From: Novosphingobium sp. CF614
GTDB taxonomy: Bacteria > Pseudomonadota > Alphaproteobacteria > Sphingomonadales > Sphingomonadaceae
NCBI RefSeq assembly: GCF_900113255.1
Contig: NZ_FOOR01000014.1
Coordinates: 1 to 64,000, forward strand
Direction of reading: 5' to 3'
Length of the DNA: 64,000 bases
Under the pieces are notes generated by a model. It saw nothing but the letters and a program-made list of their open reading frames with translations, had not been told where the DNA came from and searched no databases. Numbering within the stretch: position 1 is the first letter of the stretch; the number at the start of each line of letters is the position of its first letter. A program made the translations under genes and the position numbers. Below, in pieces: positions 43,570 to 52,528 of the stretch.

Positions 43570-44245
43570 GCATCACCGCCCACCCCGATCCGCACCAGGC
43601 CGCGTTCCGTCGGCGCTTACGACCGTCTCGGTCGCGGTGATCGTTGCCGTGGGGATGAACAGCGATGGCCGCCGCGAAGTACTGGGCATGGACACGGCCC
43701 CTCGGAAGCCGAACCCTTCTGGAGCGCCTTCTTGCGCAAACTGACACATCAGGGCGGTCGTCTCCAAGCTGCTGAACGCAATCTGGCCGCGCTGCCGCGT
43801 TCACTTCATGCGCAACGCGTTGGCACACGCCGGCAAGAGCGGAAGGCGCATCGTCTCCGCGTTCATCGCCACCGCCTTCGCTCGGCAGGCGCCCGAGGCC
43901 GCCAGCCAGCAATGGCCTTCCGTGGCCGATCAGGTGCGCCCCAAGCTGCCCCAACTCGCGACCCTGATGTGATGTGCCGGCCTAACTGACCTTCCCCAGA
44001 GAACGCCGCGCCAAGCTTCACGGCACGAATCCCATCGAGCGCCTCAACGGCGAGATCAAGTGCAGGACCGAGGTCGTCGGCATCTTCCCCAATGAGGCTG
44101 CCATCACCCGCCTGGTCGGCGCCATCCTCATGGAACAGTCCAACAAATGGGCCGTCCAGCGTGCCCGCTACATGACGCTTGAAACCATGGCGCCGGTCAG
44201 CGACAATCCCATCATCATGCTCTCGGCCGTGCCCGGCACATGATC
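43570..44245 (+). pseudogene. IS256-family (Mutator) transposase relic
   Basis: Successive fragments in shifting frames match one IS256-type transposase: VSVAVIVAVGMNSDGRREVL (about 43636-43700), GPSEAEPFWSAFLRKLTHQG, WPRCRVHFMRNALAHAGKSG with the following VSAFIATAFARQAPEAASQQ (to a stop at about 43972), then NPIERLNGEIKCRTEVVGIF with PNEAAITRLVGAILMEQSNK and ARYMTLETMAP (about 44030-44205). At least two frameshifts, an internal deletion (the VKLVISDAHEG region is gone) and a stop codon disable it. It separates the phosphorus locus from the siderophore cluster. No intact terminal inverted repeats were found. Confidence 0.85.
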
Positions 44246-44285
44246 GGCCCGAACTGACGCCGGAAGACGCGCGGAACGACCCCAG

Positions 44286-45158
44286 CTACACCACGCCGTG
44301 GGACACGATCTCTGAGCAAGCTGCAGCAGTGCTGGATCGGACGGCTTCCAACGGCCAAGCAGGGGAAGATCGCTGCCCAGACAAAGCGAAAGACAGATGA
44401 TGGCCCATTCGCACGCCCAGGTAGTGGACGTGGCAAATGGCATCTTCAGCAAGATCTCCTTCATCGCGCATCGTCGTCAACGAGGACGTGACGGGGATTC
44501 GGATTGTCCTTAGCATGTCATCGTCGATGCCGCGCCCCTTCGCCTTCAGATATGCTTCGCATTCCGTCCAGAGGCGTCGGACGAGTTGGTCCCGGCCATC
44601 GCCGGATAGTTGGCGGACCCTTTCGATGTCGGGCTCCCGCAAGAACAGTTCCGCAAGCGCAAGGCTATCTTCCAGCGACTCCAACGGTTCGATATCGACG
44701 CCCAGCGGGTGCGGGCCGACCGCAACGGCCAGCGCAGCTCGGCTATGGCTAACGTTGTAATGAAAAGGTGCCTCAGGCACGAACGGCTTGCCTTTACCCG
44801 ACCTCACAATATTCACCTCGGTCGGCAAGCAGCCCAACAGTCGCGACAACGCATGGCGCGTCAAGCCAAAGGACAAGCGCCGACGCATGCGATCTTCCGC
44901 GAAGCGCTTCGCATCGGCTTTCGCAAGTTCTTCGTCTGAGAGACAGTCCGTCACGGCATCGTGGACCGCCTCCCATTCATCCAATGCAAAAAGGAATACA
45001 GCGCCGCCGCCGGTCGGCCAGGCCACATGGTCAAGCGCCGCGCCCGTGAAAGCGAGGGTTGTAAGGCCTCGCCCAGCAGCGATCCTTTCCCATTGCTCAC
45101 CCGACAGCATAAGCAACAGAACGCTCTGCCTGGGCTTCAATTCCATGATGGAGGGCAT
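44286..45158 (-). CDS. Sfp-type 4'-phosphopantetheinyl transferase
   Basis: The protein is up to 290 aa. Core motifs are GVDIEPLE (D155, E157 for Mg2+) and LWTECEAYLKAKGRG (197-210). The latter is the W-x-x-K-E-A motif, but with Cys200 in place of the usual Lys. RRRLSFGLTRHALSRLLG and GKPFVPEAPFHYNVSHSRAALAVAVG complete the fold. It converts the thiolation domains of the NRPSs to the holo form. It lies at the far end of the leftward siderophore operon; its 5' end overlaps the N-hydroxylase gene by up to 62 nt. ATG codons at 45158, 45146 and 45110 are all possible starts. Confidence 0.9.
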   Translation of the reverse strand: MPSIMELKPRQSVLLLMLSGEQWERIAAGRGLTTLAFTGAALDHVAWPTGGGAVFLFALDEWEAVHDAVTDCLSDEELAKADAKRFAEDRMRRRLSFGLTRHALSRLLGCLPTEVNIVRSGKGKPFVPEAPFHYNVSHSRAALAVAVGPHPLGVDIEPLESLEDSLALAELFLREPDIERVRQLSGDGRDQLVRRLWTECEAYLKAKGRGIDDDMLRTIRIPVTSSLTTMRDEGDLAEDAICHVHYLGVRMGHHLSFALSGQRSSPAWPLEAVRSSTAAACSEIVSHGVV

Positions 45159-46407
45159 CAGTAATCTCGCTCGCCCGCATGGGGAGCACCGACAGCAATG
45201 AATCGCTCAAGCCATGCGTGGCTTCGCAGCATCCCTGGAGGTATATGCCCGCATCGCACACTGGCGCGGTAGGTAAGCTATAATCCCGGTTGGGAACCAT
45301 GGATTCGAGGCAGGACCTCATTGGCTCCAGAAACGCCGCAGACGGTGCGTGCCGGTATCCTGTCGCCAGCACGACACCGCCGAAGCTGCGCGTCTCGTGC
45401 GATCCATCATCCAGATTGTGCAGATTGAGTTCGATCCGGCGCCCCTGATCCCCCACACGCACCGCTCGAACCTCATGCCGGGGCGAGAGCCGGTGCCGTT
45501 CCGCCTTTACGACCTGCTGCTGATAAAAGGTATCAAAGATCTTTTCGATCAGGTCGGGATCGACGACGGAATAGTTCGTGCTGCTGAAATTCCCGACGAG
45601 TTGCCTGCGCTCCTCCAGAGGTCTTCCATAGAAATAATCGGTATATTCCGTGTTGAAGATTTCATTCACGAAAGAGCTGCTGTCGGCTGGCCGCAAGGTC
45701 GAGGCCCGGGCAATCAGGTCAACAGCAACGCCCCGGCTGTGTAGGTCCATAAAGATTTCTGCAGCACTTTGCCCGAAACCGATGACGGCGACCCGGTCGG
45801 CCGAGCCCAGCCGGTCCACGGCCGATAGATAGCGGCTCGAATGGATGATGGTGGAAACCTCTTCCAACCCTGCGAAAGCTTCGGGGACGCACGGCCGTCC
45901 TCCCATACCGATAACGGCATTTCTCGCCAGCCAGTGCCGCTCCCGCCCCTGCCTGTCGCGCGCGTGGACGCGGACATGCCGGACACGGCCGTGGTCCCAC
46001 ACGGGCTCGATTGCCAGAACTTCCTGACCGTAAGTACATTGCGCCTCGAAATGGCCGGCGGCCCAGCGCAGGTAATCGTTGAACTCATGACGGCTGGGAT
46101 AAAACGTGCGCGTGTTGATGAAGTCCTCGAATCGTCCGTGAACATGGAGGTAGTTCAGAAAGCTGAACGGGCTGGTGGGATCGCGCATGGACACGAGATC
46201 CTTGAGAAAGCATATCTGCATCCGGCTGCCATCCAGCAGCATGTCGCCGTGCCAGACGAAGCTCTCGCGCTTTTCGAGGAAATGGCAGGCAAGGCGACTG
46301 CCTGCTTCGCGCATGGCAATGGCAAGGGCCAGGTTCGAAGGGCCGAATCCGATTCCCACACAATCCAGGGGCGCGGAGATTTGGGGCGAAGTTGTAATAT
46401 CGGTCAT
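45097..46407 (-). CDS. L-ornithine/L-lysine N-hydroxylase (siderophore monooxygenase)
   Basis: The protein is 436 aa. The FAD-binding motif is GIGFGPSNLALA (from residue 18), followed by the family signature LEKRESFVWHGDMLLDGSRMQICFLKDL. The NADPH motif is VIGFGQSAAEIFMDL, and the C-terminal LATGYRHAP motif is the substrate-side D/A-TGY signature of SidA/PvdA/IucD enzymes. It hydroxylates the side-chain amine of ornithine or lysine with NADPH and O2, the first step to a hydroxamate. The acyltransferase gene just upstream would complete the hydroxamate. Ornithine is likelier given the pyoverdine-like companions, but lysine cannot be excluded. Confidence 0.94.
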   Translation of the reverse strand: MTDITTSPQISAPLDCVGIGFGPSNLALAIAMREAGSRLACHFLEKRESFVWHGDMLLDGSRMQICFLKDLVSMRDPTSPFSFLNYLHVHGRFEDFINTRTFYPSRHEFNDYLRWAAGHFEAQCTYGQEVLAIEPVWDHGRVRHVRVHARDRQGRERHWLARNAVIGMGGRPCVPEAFAGLEEVSTIIHSSRYLSAVDRLGSADRVAVIGFGQSAAEIFMDLHSRGVAVDLIARASTLRPADSSSFVNEIFNTEYTDYFYGRPLEERRQLVGNFSSTNYSVVDPDLIEKIFDTFYQQQVVKAERHRLSPRHEVRAVRVGDQGRRIELNLHNLDDGSHETRSFGGVVLATGYRHAPSAAFLEPMRSCLESMVPNRDYSLPTAPVCDAGIYLQGCCEATHGLSDSLLSVLPMRASEITDALHHGIEAQAERSVAYAVG

Positions 46408-46467
46408 GATGGAATCCTTCCTGTTCTGCTGGCACGGGGTTGCCGGGCGCGGTATGCTGGGAACTGC

Positions 46468-47565
46468 TCAGATCCGGGGGACCCACAGCCGCTCCGCGAA
46501 GAATCGCGCACGAGAGAGGGAGACGAGAAGCGCCCGCTTGTGGGGAAAATCGAACTCCTTGACCTTGGCGAAACCGCCCCGGTCGAGGTTGCGGATCTGT
46601 TGGTGATGATTGGCTGCCGGTTCACCCACGATTCGCCGTGTCCTGGGATCGGACAGCAGCATGTAGTGGACGATCGACGGCATCCAGGCCGTGATATACT
46701 CGCGCCCTCGCACGTCCTCCTCTCCGATCAGAACGTGCCAGCCGCGATCGTAGTCATCGGCATCGTAGTGAGGGCCGAGCCGGTTCTCCTTTGCCCAGTA
46801 GACCTCGAAATAGCCGAAAGGCCGGTTATCGAGGCTGACAATGAGCGGAATAACGTGAGGATCGTCCAGCAGCGCCTGGAGATAGCGACGATGATAATCG
46901 AGATCGCCCTCTTCCAGCCAGAAAGGTGCGATACGCGGATCGTTCTGCCAGCGGTGGAAGAGCGCGATATCGCGATCGAGATCGACGAGACGAAGGGACA
47001 AGGTCTTGTCAAGCCAGGGGATGTGGCGGGCATAGACCTTACCCTGCCGGGTGGGCGGACGCCTGGGGTGATATCGCCCTTCGGTCACCGTGTAGCGGGC
47101 GGGATAGGCGCTGCCGGATTGTCCCAGTGGACGCAGCCAGAGGTCCGGAAGCTGAAAGAGGGCCGACGCGAAGACCCTCCATCCTGCCCCCTCTTCGGCT
47201 GCGATCACGCCGTCCTGCCACAACCGGTGCCGCAGCCTGTCCTCGATCGCCACTGCCAGATCGGCTGGATTGCCCGCCCGGGCGAGTGCCGCCTCCAGCG
47301 CCGCCAGGGCGCAGATCCGGTCGCTCATGTCCGTGCCCAAGCCCTGCTCCCGCAGGGTCTGTTCCAACATCAGAACAGGCTCTCCACACCGATCGGCCAG
47401 TCGCCAGCGTTGAGCCCCACCATCTTGCAGGATCACCGACAATCGCTCGCCATCCCACCGGGGCAGGGGCGTGTCCCGATCGTCCGGATGGGAGCCGCCT
47501 TCAGGCGATGGCACCGCGTCGGGCATATCCGCACGCATCGCGGTGACCAGCACGTCGTCATTCAT
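46468..47565 (-). CDS. Siderophore N-acyltransferase (IucB/RhbD-type GNAT)
   Basis: The protein is 365 aa. The C-terminal half is the AlcB/IucB/RhbD GNAT domain: LRLVDLDRDIALFHRWQNDPRIAPFWLEEG, FGYFEVYWAKENRLGPHYDADDYDRGWHVLIGEE, and RIVGEPAANHHQQIRNLDRGGFAKVKEFDFPHKRALLV. The N-terminal half is less conserved. It acylates the N-hydroxylated ornithine or lysine side chain, giving the hydroxamate ligand. AAAGGAA lies 8 nt upstream of the ATG at 47565. It is 60 nt upstream of the N-hydroxylase gene in the same operon. Confidence 0.92.
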   Translation of the reverse strand: MNDDVLVTAMRADMPDAVPSPEGGSHPDDRDTPLPRWDGERLSVILQDGGAQRWRLADRCGEPVLMLEQTLREQGLGTDMSDRICALAALEAALARAGNPADLAVAIEDRLRHRLWQDGVIAAEEGAGWRVFASALFQLPDLWLRPLGQSGSAYPARYTVTEGRYHPRRPPTRQGKVYARHIPWLDKTLSLRLVDLDRDIALFHRWQNDPRIAPFWLEEGDLDYHRRYLQALLDDPHVIPLIVSLDNRPFGYFEVYWAKENRLGPHYDADDYDRGWHVLIGEEDVRGREYITAWMPSIVHYMLLSDPRTRRIVGEPAANHHQQIRNLDRGGFAKVKEFDFPHKRALLVSLSRARFFAERLWVPRI

Positions 47566-47641
47566 TCTTCGGTTCCTTTGACAAGGTCGGTTGCTGGCAA
47601 AGCCGATTGCATTCATCGCAGGATCGACGCTGCGCCGTCCG

Positions 47642-49312
47642 TTACAGGACGGCTCCCATGCGATGCGACACATCCTCCGCCCGCCATGCCGACAAGATCC
47701 CGGCGTCGCATTGCAGGACACGGTCGGCCACGTGGAAGAAGCGATCGTCGTGGCTCACTGCGATGATCGTACGTCCTTGCGCGCGCAGTTCGGGCAGCAG
47801 TTCCTCATAGAAAAAGCGGCGGAATACGGGATCCTGGTCCGCGGCCCACTCGTCGAGCAGCAGGACCGGCCGTTCCTCCACCAGTGCACCGAGGAGGGCG
47901 AGGCGCTTGCGCTGTCCCTGCGACAACTGGATGTCGGACAAGCGGCTGTCCTCGATGGAGACCTTGTCGTCGAGGCGCAGGCGGCGCAGGAAAGCCTGGG
48001 CAAGCGTCTCGTCGAGCCTTCCGCCCGGGCCAACCAGGCGGTCGAAAAGGAAAGGCAAGGAGAAGACAGCGCTGATCTGTTCCCGCAGCACGCGCCGCTC
48101 CGCGTCGGTCACATATTCGCCTGCCAGGCGGATGCTGCCGCTCGTGGGCCGGCGCAATCCGGCAAGGATCGACATCAGCGTTGACTTGCCGCTGCCGTTT
48201 CCCCCGACGATGAAGACCGTCTCTCCCCGCTCGATTGACAGGTCGAGGGGCCCCAGACGAAAGCCTGGTTCGCCGTTGGCCGGAGAATGCTGGAACACGA
48301 TGTCCCGAAGCTCGATCAGAGGAGAATGCTCCTTCCGGTGATCGTTCGCACGCCCGGGAAGCACCGGACGTGCGGATGCATGAAAATCGCTGCGATGCTC
48401 TTCCAGCCGCAGCGATTCCACCCGTGCGAGAGCGACATTACCCGCCAGCAGGATCGGCAACGTGCCGACCAGTTCGTTGAGCGGCATGCGCAGGAACATC
48501 AGCACCAGCACGAAAGCCGCGATATTTGCCGAAGGCAGGCCCAGCATTGTTCCGACGATGAAGATACCCGCCATGACGCCGAGGACGAGCAACGCCGTCC
48601 AACTGAGACTCAAGGCCCAATAGCCATCGGCACGGGTTTCCGTTACCCGGGCATGTTCCGCTGTCGCGGTCACGTCCTCGCGGTGGAATATCTGCCTGCG
48701 CCACCCGTTCAGCGCCAGTTCGTGGCGGCCTTCGATCGCACCACGATAGGCCTCCATCAGGCGGTCGTCGGTCGCGCGCACTTCCATCATCAGGCCGCGC
48801 ATCCGCAGCACCCATCGGTAGGCGACGGCCACAGCGGCCCCGATCAGGCCCGCGCTGAAGGCGAACAGGGGCAGCGAAAGCCAGGCGAGGTAACAGAAGC
48901 CGCTGAGCAGCATGACGGCATTGGCAAACAGCAATGGCAATCGATTGAACGCCTGCCCCACTGCGACGATGTCCTTGGCCAGCGTGGCATAGAGAGCAGA
49001 TGCGCCGATCTCGTCCAGCCGCTCCAGATCAGTGTCCATGATCCGCTTGACGGTCTTGACCCGCATGTCGCTGACGACGCGATGGCCAAGGGCGGTCAGC
49101 ATCGATTGCGACACGAAGCCGCATACGAAAACCGCCGCAAGCAGCGCCGCGATGAGGAGTACCCGATGGGTGTCGAGCGGCAAGGTGCCGGCTACAAGCG
49201 CGTTGATTGTGGCGACTAGCGCCAGGCCCGATACCGCACCGCCTGCGCCCAGAAGCATCGCCAACGGAATACGCCAGCGGAACTGGCGCAGGAGAGACAG
49301 GAGCAAGCTCAT
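47642..49312 (-). CDS. Cyclic-peptide/siderophore ABC exporter (PvdE/SyrD-like)
   Basis: The protein is 556 aa, a half-transporter with six helices (about 10-310) and a C-terminal nucleotide-binding domain: Walker A GGNGSGKST, signature LSQGQRKRLALL, Walker B VLLLDEWAADQDP. The LSQGQRKRLAL signature and the DEWAADQDPxFR motif are characteristic of the PvdE/SyrD/YojI branch, which exports peptide natural products or precursors to the periplasm. Its ATG overlaps the stop of the upstream NRPS gene (ATGA). It is predicted to export the siderophore or its acylated precursor. Confidence 0.94.
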   Translation of the reverse strand: MSLLLSLLRQFRWRIPLAMLLGAGGAVSGLALVATINALVAGTLPLDTHRVLLIAALLAAVFVCGFVSQSMLTALGHRVVSDMRVKTVKRIMDTDLERLDEIGASALYATLAKDIVAVGQAFNRLPLLFANAVMLLSGFCYLAWLSLPLFAFSAGLIGAAVAVAYRWVLRMRGLMMEVRATDDRLMEAYRGAIEGRHELALNGWRRQIFHREDVTATAEHARVTETRADGYWALSLSWTALLVLGVMAGIFIVGTMLGLPSANIAAFVLVLMFLRMPLNELVGTLPILLAGNVALARVESLRLEEHRSDFHASARPVLPGRANDHRKEHSPLIELRDIVFQHSPANGEPGFRLGPLDLSIERGETVFIVGGNGSGKSTLMSILAGLRRPTSGSIRLAGEYVTDAERRVLREQISAVFSLPFLFDRLVGPGGRLDETLAQAFLRRLRLDDKVSIEDSRLSDIQLSQGQRKRLALLGALVEERPVLLLDEWAADQDPVFRRFFYEELLPELRAQGRTIIAVSHDDRFFHVADRVLQCDAGILSAWRAEDVSHRMGAVL

Positions 49313-52300
49313 AGCGTCTCCAGCAGATTGCGCATGAAGGCGAGATCTCCCGCGGCATCGACCGGAGCCCGCTCATCGATCAGCGCCGCCATGTCGCGCA
49401 CGGTCGGCGCGCGGAACAGCATCTGAAGCGGCAGTTCGTGGCCGAATTCCTTGCGTATCCGGGTTTGCAGCCGCGCCAGCCGCAGCGAATGGCCGCCCAG
49501 CGCGAAGAAATTGTCCGTCATACCGAAACTCGTGCGATCCAGCACGTCATGCCAGAGCGCCAGCAGCCGCGCTTCGGTCTCGCTGGCCGGACCAGCTTGT
49601 TTGGCGGCGAGCGCCTTGTCCGGCGGGATGGCGGACAAAGCCGCCCGGTCGATCTTTCCGCTGGCGTTCAGCGGTAGGCTGTCCAGCACGGTCCACCGTG
49701 CCGGTATCATATAGCAGGGCAGATAAGAGGCTGCATGAGACCGCAGAGCAGTCGAATCCGTCTCTGCCGCACTGAGCACATAGGCAGCCAGCGTCATGTC
49801 CTCTTCCGCCTCTTTGCGGGGAACGACGACCGCCTGCGACACGGCGGGGTGTCGTTCCAGAACGGCCTCGATTTCCGCCGGTTCCACGCGAAAGCCACGT
49901 ATCTTGAGCTGGTGGTCGCGGCGGCCCAGGAACTCGATCGCACTATCGGACCGGCGGCGGACGCGATCTCCGGTCCGGTACAGGCGCGTGCCTGCTGCCC
50001 CAGCGGGATTGGCAAAAGGATCGGGCAGGAACGCCGCCGCGGTCAACGCTGGCGCGCCCGCATAGCCGCGCGCCAGCCCCTCACCACCGATCCATAGTTC
50101 GCCGACGGCGCCCGGCGGTACGGGCTCCATATGTCCGTCAAGTATGTAGAGCCGAGTATTGGCAACGGCTTGGCCGATCGGCACGGTCGCGCCCTCGCCG
50201 AGCTGATCGACCTGGAATGCGGAAGACCAGATCGTCGTTTCGGTTGGGCCGTAAACGTTTGTGAGATCGATGCCCCGTTCCAACATGCGCGCGGCGAGCG
50301 ATGCTCCCAGAGCTTCTCCACCGCAAAGGCCCCGCATGCCCGGCCAGCGCGCCTCGGTGCCGTCGAGCAGAAGACGCCAGCTCGCCGGCGTGGCCTGCAT
50401 CACATTAATGTCATGACGGCGGATCAGGTCGGCCAGCGCCAGCGGATCGCCGACGGCGTCCTGTGGGGCGACCACCACGGTTCCACCGCACACCAGCGGC
50501 AGGAACAACTCCAGCCCGGCTATGTCGAAGCCCAGCGTCGTCACCGCCAGCAGTCGATCACCGGGTCCCATCGGCACCAGCTGCCGCATCGCCGCCAGGA
50601 AATTGGCAAGGGCATGCCGTTCGATCGCGACGCCTTTGGGAACCCCAGTCGACCCGGATGTATAGAGCACATAGGCGAGCTGCCGTTTATCTGCAGGCCG
50701 CGCGGGATTTTCTTCCTCCCCTTCCGCAGCATCGCCAAGAAGACGGTCGAGCGGACTGTCAATCGTGAGGAGAGGCTTTGCGTGGCTTCGGATCAACGCG
50801 GTGCGCGCCTCTGGCTGAGCCGGATCCAGCGGAAGATAGGCACCACCCGCCTTGCCGATCGCCAGCAACGCAGCAATCATGTCCAGCCCCCGCGGGAGGG
50901 CCACGCCGACCAAGCGTTCCGCCGCCACACCGACCTTGCGCAAAGCATGGGCAAGGCGGTTTGCCCGCGCGTTCAATGCGGCGTAGCTGATGCTCTCATC
51001 CCCGCATACAGCGGCCAGGGCATCGGGTTGGCGCGCTACCATACCCTCGAACATCGCGATCATGTCATGCGAACCATCGACAGACACTTCCGGCCCCGCC
51101 CCGCCTACCAGCGCAACGTGCCTGTCCGCCGCCTCCCACATCGGTAAAACATCCCACGCGCGCCCGGCCTCCGCCGTGATCGATGCGAGCAGCACTCTGA
51201 ATTGCGCGCCCATGGCCTCGATCGTCGTGCGGTCGAACAGGTCCGTCGCGTATTCGATGGAGCAGCGCACGCCTGATGCCGAATAGGTTACGTCAAGGCT
51301 GAGCTCGAACTTTGCGGTATGCTCCGGAATCGAGACCAGCTCGACAGCCAATCCCGGCAGGCTCAAGGCCGCATTGGCATCCATCTGCACATTGACCATC
51401 GTCTGAAATACGGGCGTGCGCCCATTGCTCCGGTCAGCGGCGGGCAAGCGTTCCAACAGCCGCTCAAAGGGCACCGGCCCATCGTCCAGCATCGCCCGGG
51501 CATCCGCACGCAAGGCCTGGATCAACTCGCGCCCCGTCATGCCAGTGCGTAGCCGCAGCCGATATACTTCGGTTTCAACGAAGAAACCGACGACATCCTC
51601 GAAATCCTCGTCTCCGCGTCCGGCATTGGGCACGCCGATGGCGAAGTCGTCCTGGCCGGACCAGCGGCCCAGCAGTATCGCCCAAGCCGCCAGAAGCACA
51701 ATGAAGGGCGTACACCCCTCGGAACGGGCGAAGATTTTCACGCCCTCCGCCAGTTCCGCGCTTAGGGGAAAGTTCACCCGGTCTCCCGCGCTGGTCCTTT
51801 GCCCGTCGCGCGGCCGATCGACGGGTATTTCCAGAACGGGGATCACCGTTCTGGCATCCGCCGCGTTCTTGTCCAGCCGGTCGGCTGCCCTGTCCAAGGC
51901 CTGCGACACGCGGCCGGAGCCCAGCGCATCGCGCTGCGCCTTCACATAGTCGGCATATTGCGCGACGGCCGGTGGCAGAACTTCGGCAGCATCCCGCCCG
52001 GGTGCGGCCACTGCCGTGCGATAGGCATCGAGCAGGTCGCGTACCAGTATCGCATTGGATGCTCCGTCCGACACTATGTGGTGCATTGACAGGACGAGCA
52101 CGGCCTCATCCTGCGCGATATCGAGCAGCAGCGCGCGATAGGGCGGTTCGGCGGCAAGATCGAAGGGCCGCGCTGCCTCCGCATCGATGCGCCGGGCGAT
52201 GCCCGCTTCGTTGTCATCGAAGCCTTGCCCGCCATCGAGCCGTTCGCACTGCAGGTGCAGCACGGGGCGATCCAGCACCTCCTGACAGGGCGTGCCGTTC

Positions 52301-52524
52301 TCTGTCGCGGGAAAGCGGCTGCGCAACAGCTCGTGCCGCCATGCAAGGGCCGTCAAGGCAGCTTGCAGCGCGGCTTTGTCGAGCGTGCCGCGCAGTCGGA
52401 AGGCGCGCGTCAGATTGTAACTCGTATCCTGCGGTGCCAGCCTATGCAGGATCCACAGGCGTTCCTGCGCGAAGGAGAGCGGCGACCGCGCGAAGGGCCC
52501 GTTTTGCGGTAGCTCGAAGGTCAT
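49309..52524 (-). CDS. Non-ribosomal peptide synthetase, single module C-A-T
   Basis: The protein is 1071 aa. The condensation domain (about 10-445) has LSFAQERLWILHRL and MHHIVSDGAS (H148-H149). The adenylation domain (about 465-985) has LAYVLYTSGSTGVPKGVAI, NVYGPTETTIWSS and LYRTGDRVRRR, with the KIRGFRVEPAEIE core. The thiolation domain has FFALGGHSLRLA, Ser1013. It ends without thioesterase or reductase domains. By eye, the ten specificity positions read D-I-L-Q-C-G-V-I-W-K, close to codes recorded for glycine; treat as provisional. It starts 4 nt after the aminotransferase stop and overlaps the exporter gene. It may act as the last or an intermediate module of the siderophore line. Confidence 0.94.
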   Translation of the reverse strand: MTFELPQNGPFARSPLSFAQERLWILHRLAPQDTSYNLTRAFRLRGTLDKAALQAALTALAWRHELLRSRFPATENGTPCQEVLDRPVLHLQCERLDGGQGFDDNEAGIARRIDAEAARPFDLAAEPPYRALLLDIAQDEAVLVLSMHHIVSDGASNAILVRDLLDAYRTAVAAPGRDAAEVLPPAVAQYADYVKAQRDALGSGRVSQALDRAADRLDKNAADARTVIPVLEIPVDRPRDGQRTSAGDRVNFPLSAELAEGVKIFARSEGCTPFIVLLAAWAILLGRWSGQDDFAIGVPNAGRGDEDFEDVVGFFVETEVYRLRLRTGMTGRELIQALRADARAMLDDGPVPFERLLERLPAADRSNGRTPVFQTMVNVQMDANAALSLPGLAVELVSIPEHTAKFELSLDVTYSASGVRCSIEYATDLFDRTTIEAMGAQFRVLLASITAEAGRAWDVLPMWEAADRHVALVGGAGPEVSVDGSHDMIAMFEGMVARQPDALAAVCGDESISYAALNARANRLAHALRKVGVAAERLVGVALPRGLDMIAALLAIGKAGGAYLPLDPAQPEARTALIRSHAKPLLTIDSPLDRLLGDAAEGEEENPARPADKRQLAYVLYTSGSTGVPKGVAIERHALANFLAAMRQLVPMGPGDRLLAVTTLGFDIAGLELFLPLVCGGTVVVAPQDAVGDPLALADLIRRHDINVMQATPASWRLLLDGTEARWPGMRGLCGGEALGASLAARMLERGIDLTNVYGPTETTIWSSAFQVDQLGEGATVPIGQAVANTRLYILDGHMEPVPPGAVGELWIGGEGLARGYAGAPALTAAAFLPDPFANPAGAAGTRLYRTGDRVRRRSDSAIEFLGRRDHQLKIRGFRVEPAEIEAVLERHPAVSQAVVVPRKEAEEDMTLAAYVLSAAETDSTALRSHAASYLPCYMIPARWTVLDSLPLNASGKIDRAALSAIPPDKALAAKQAGPASETEARLLALWHDVLDRTSFGMTDNFFALGGHSLRLARLQTRIRKEFGHELPLQMLFRAPTVRDMAALIDERAPVDAAGDLAFMRNLLETL

Positions 52525-52528
52525 CGGC

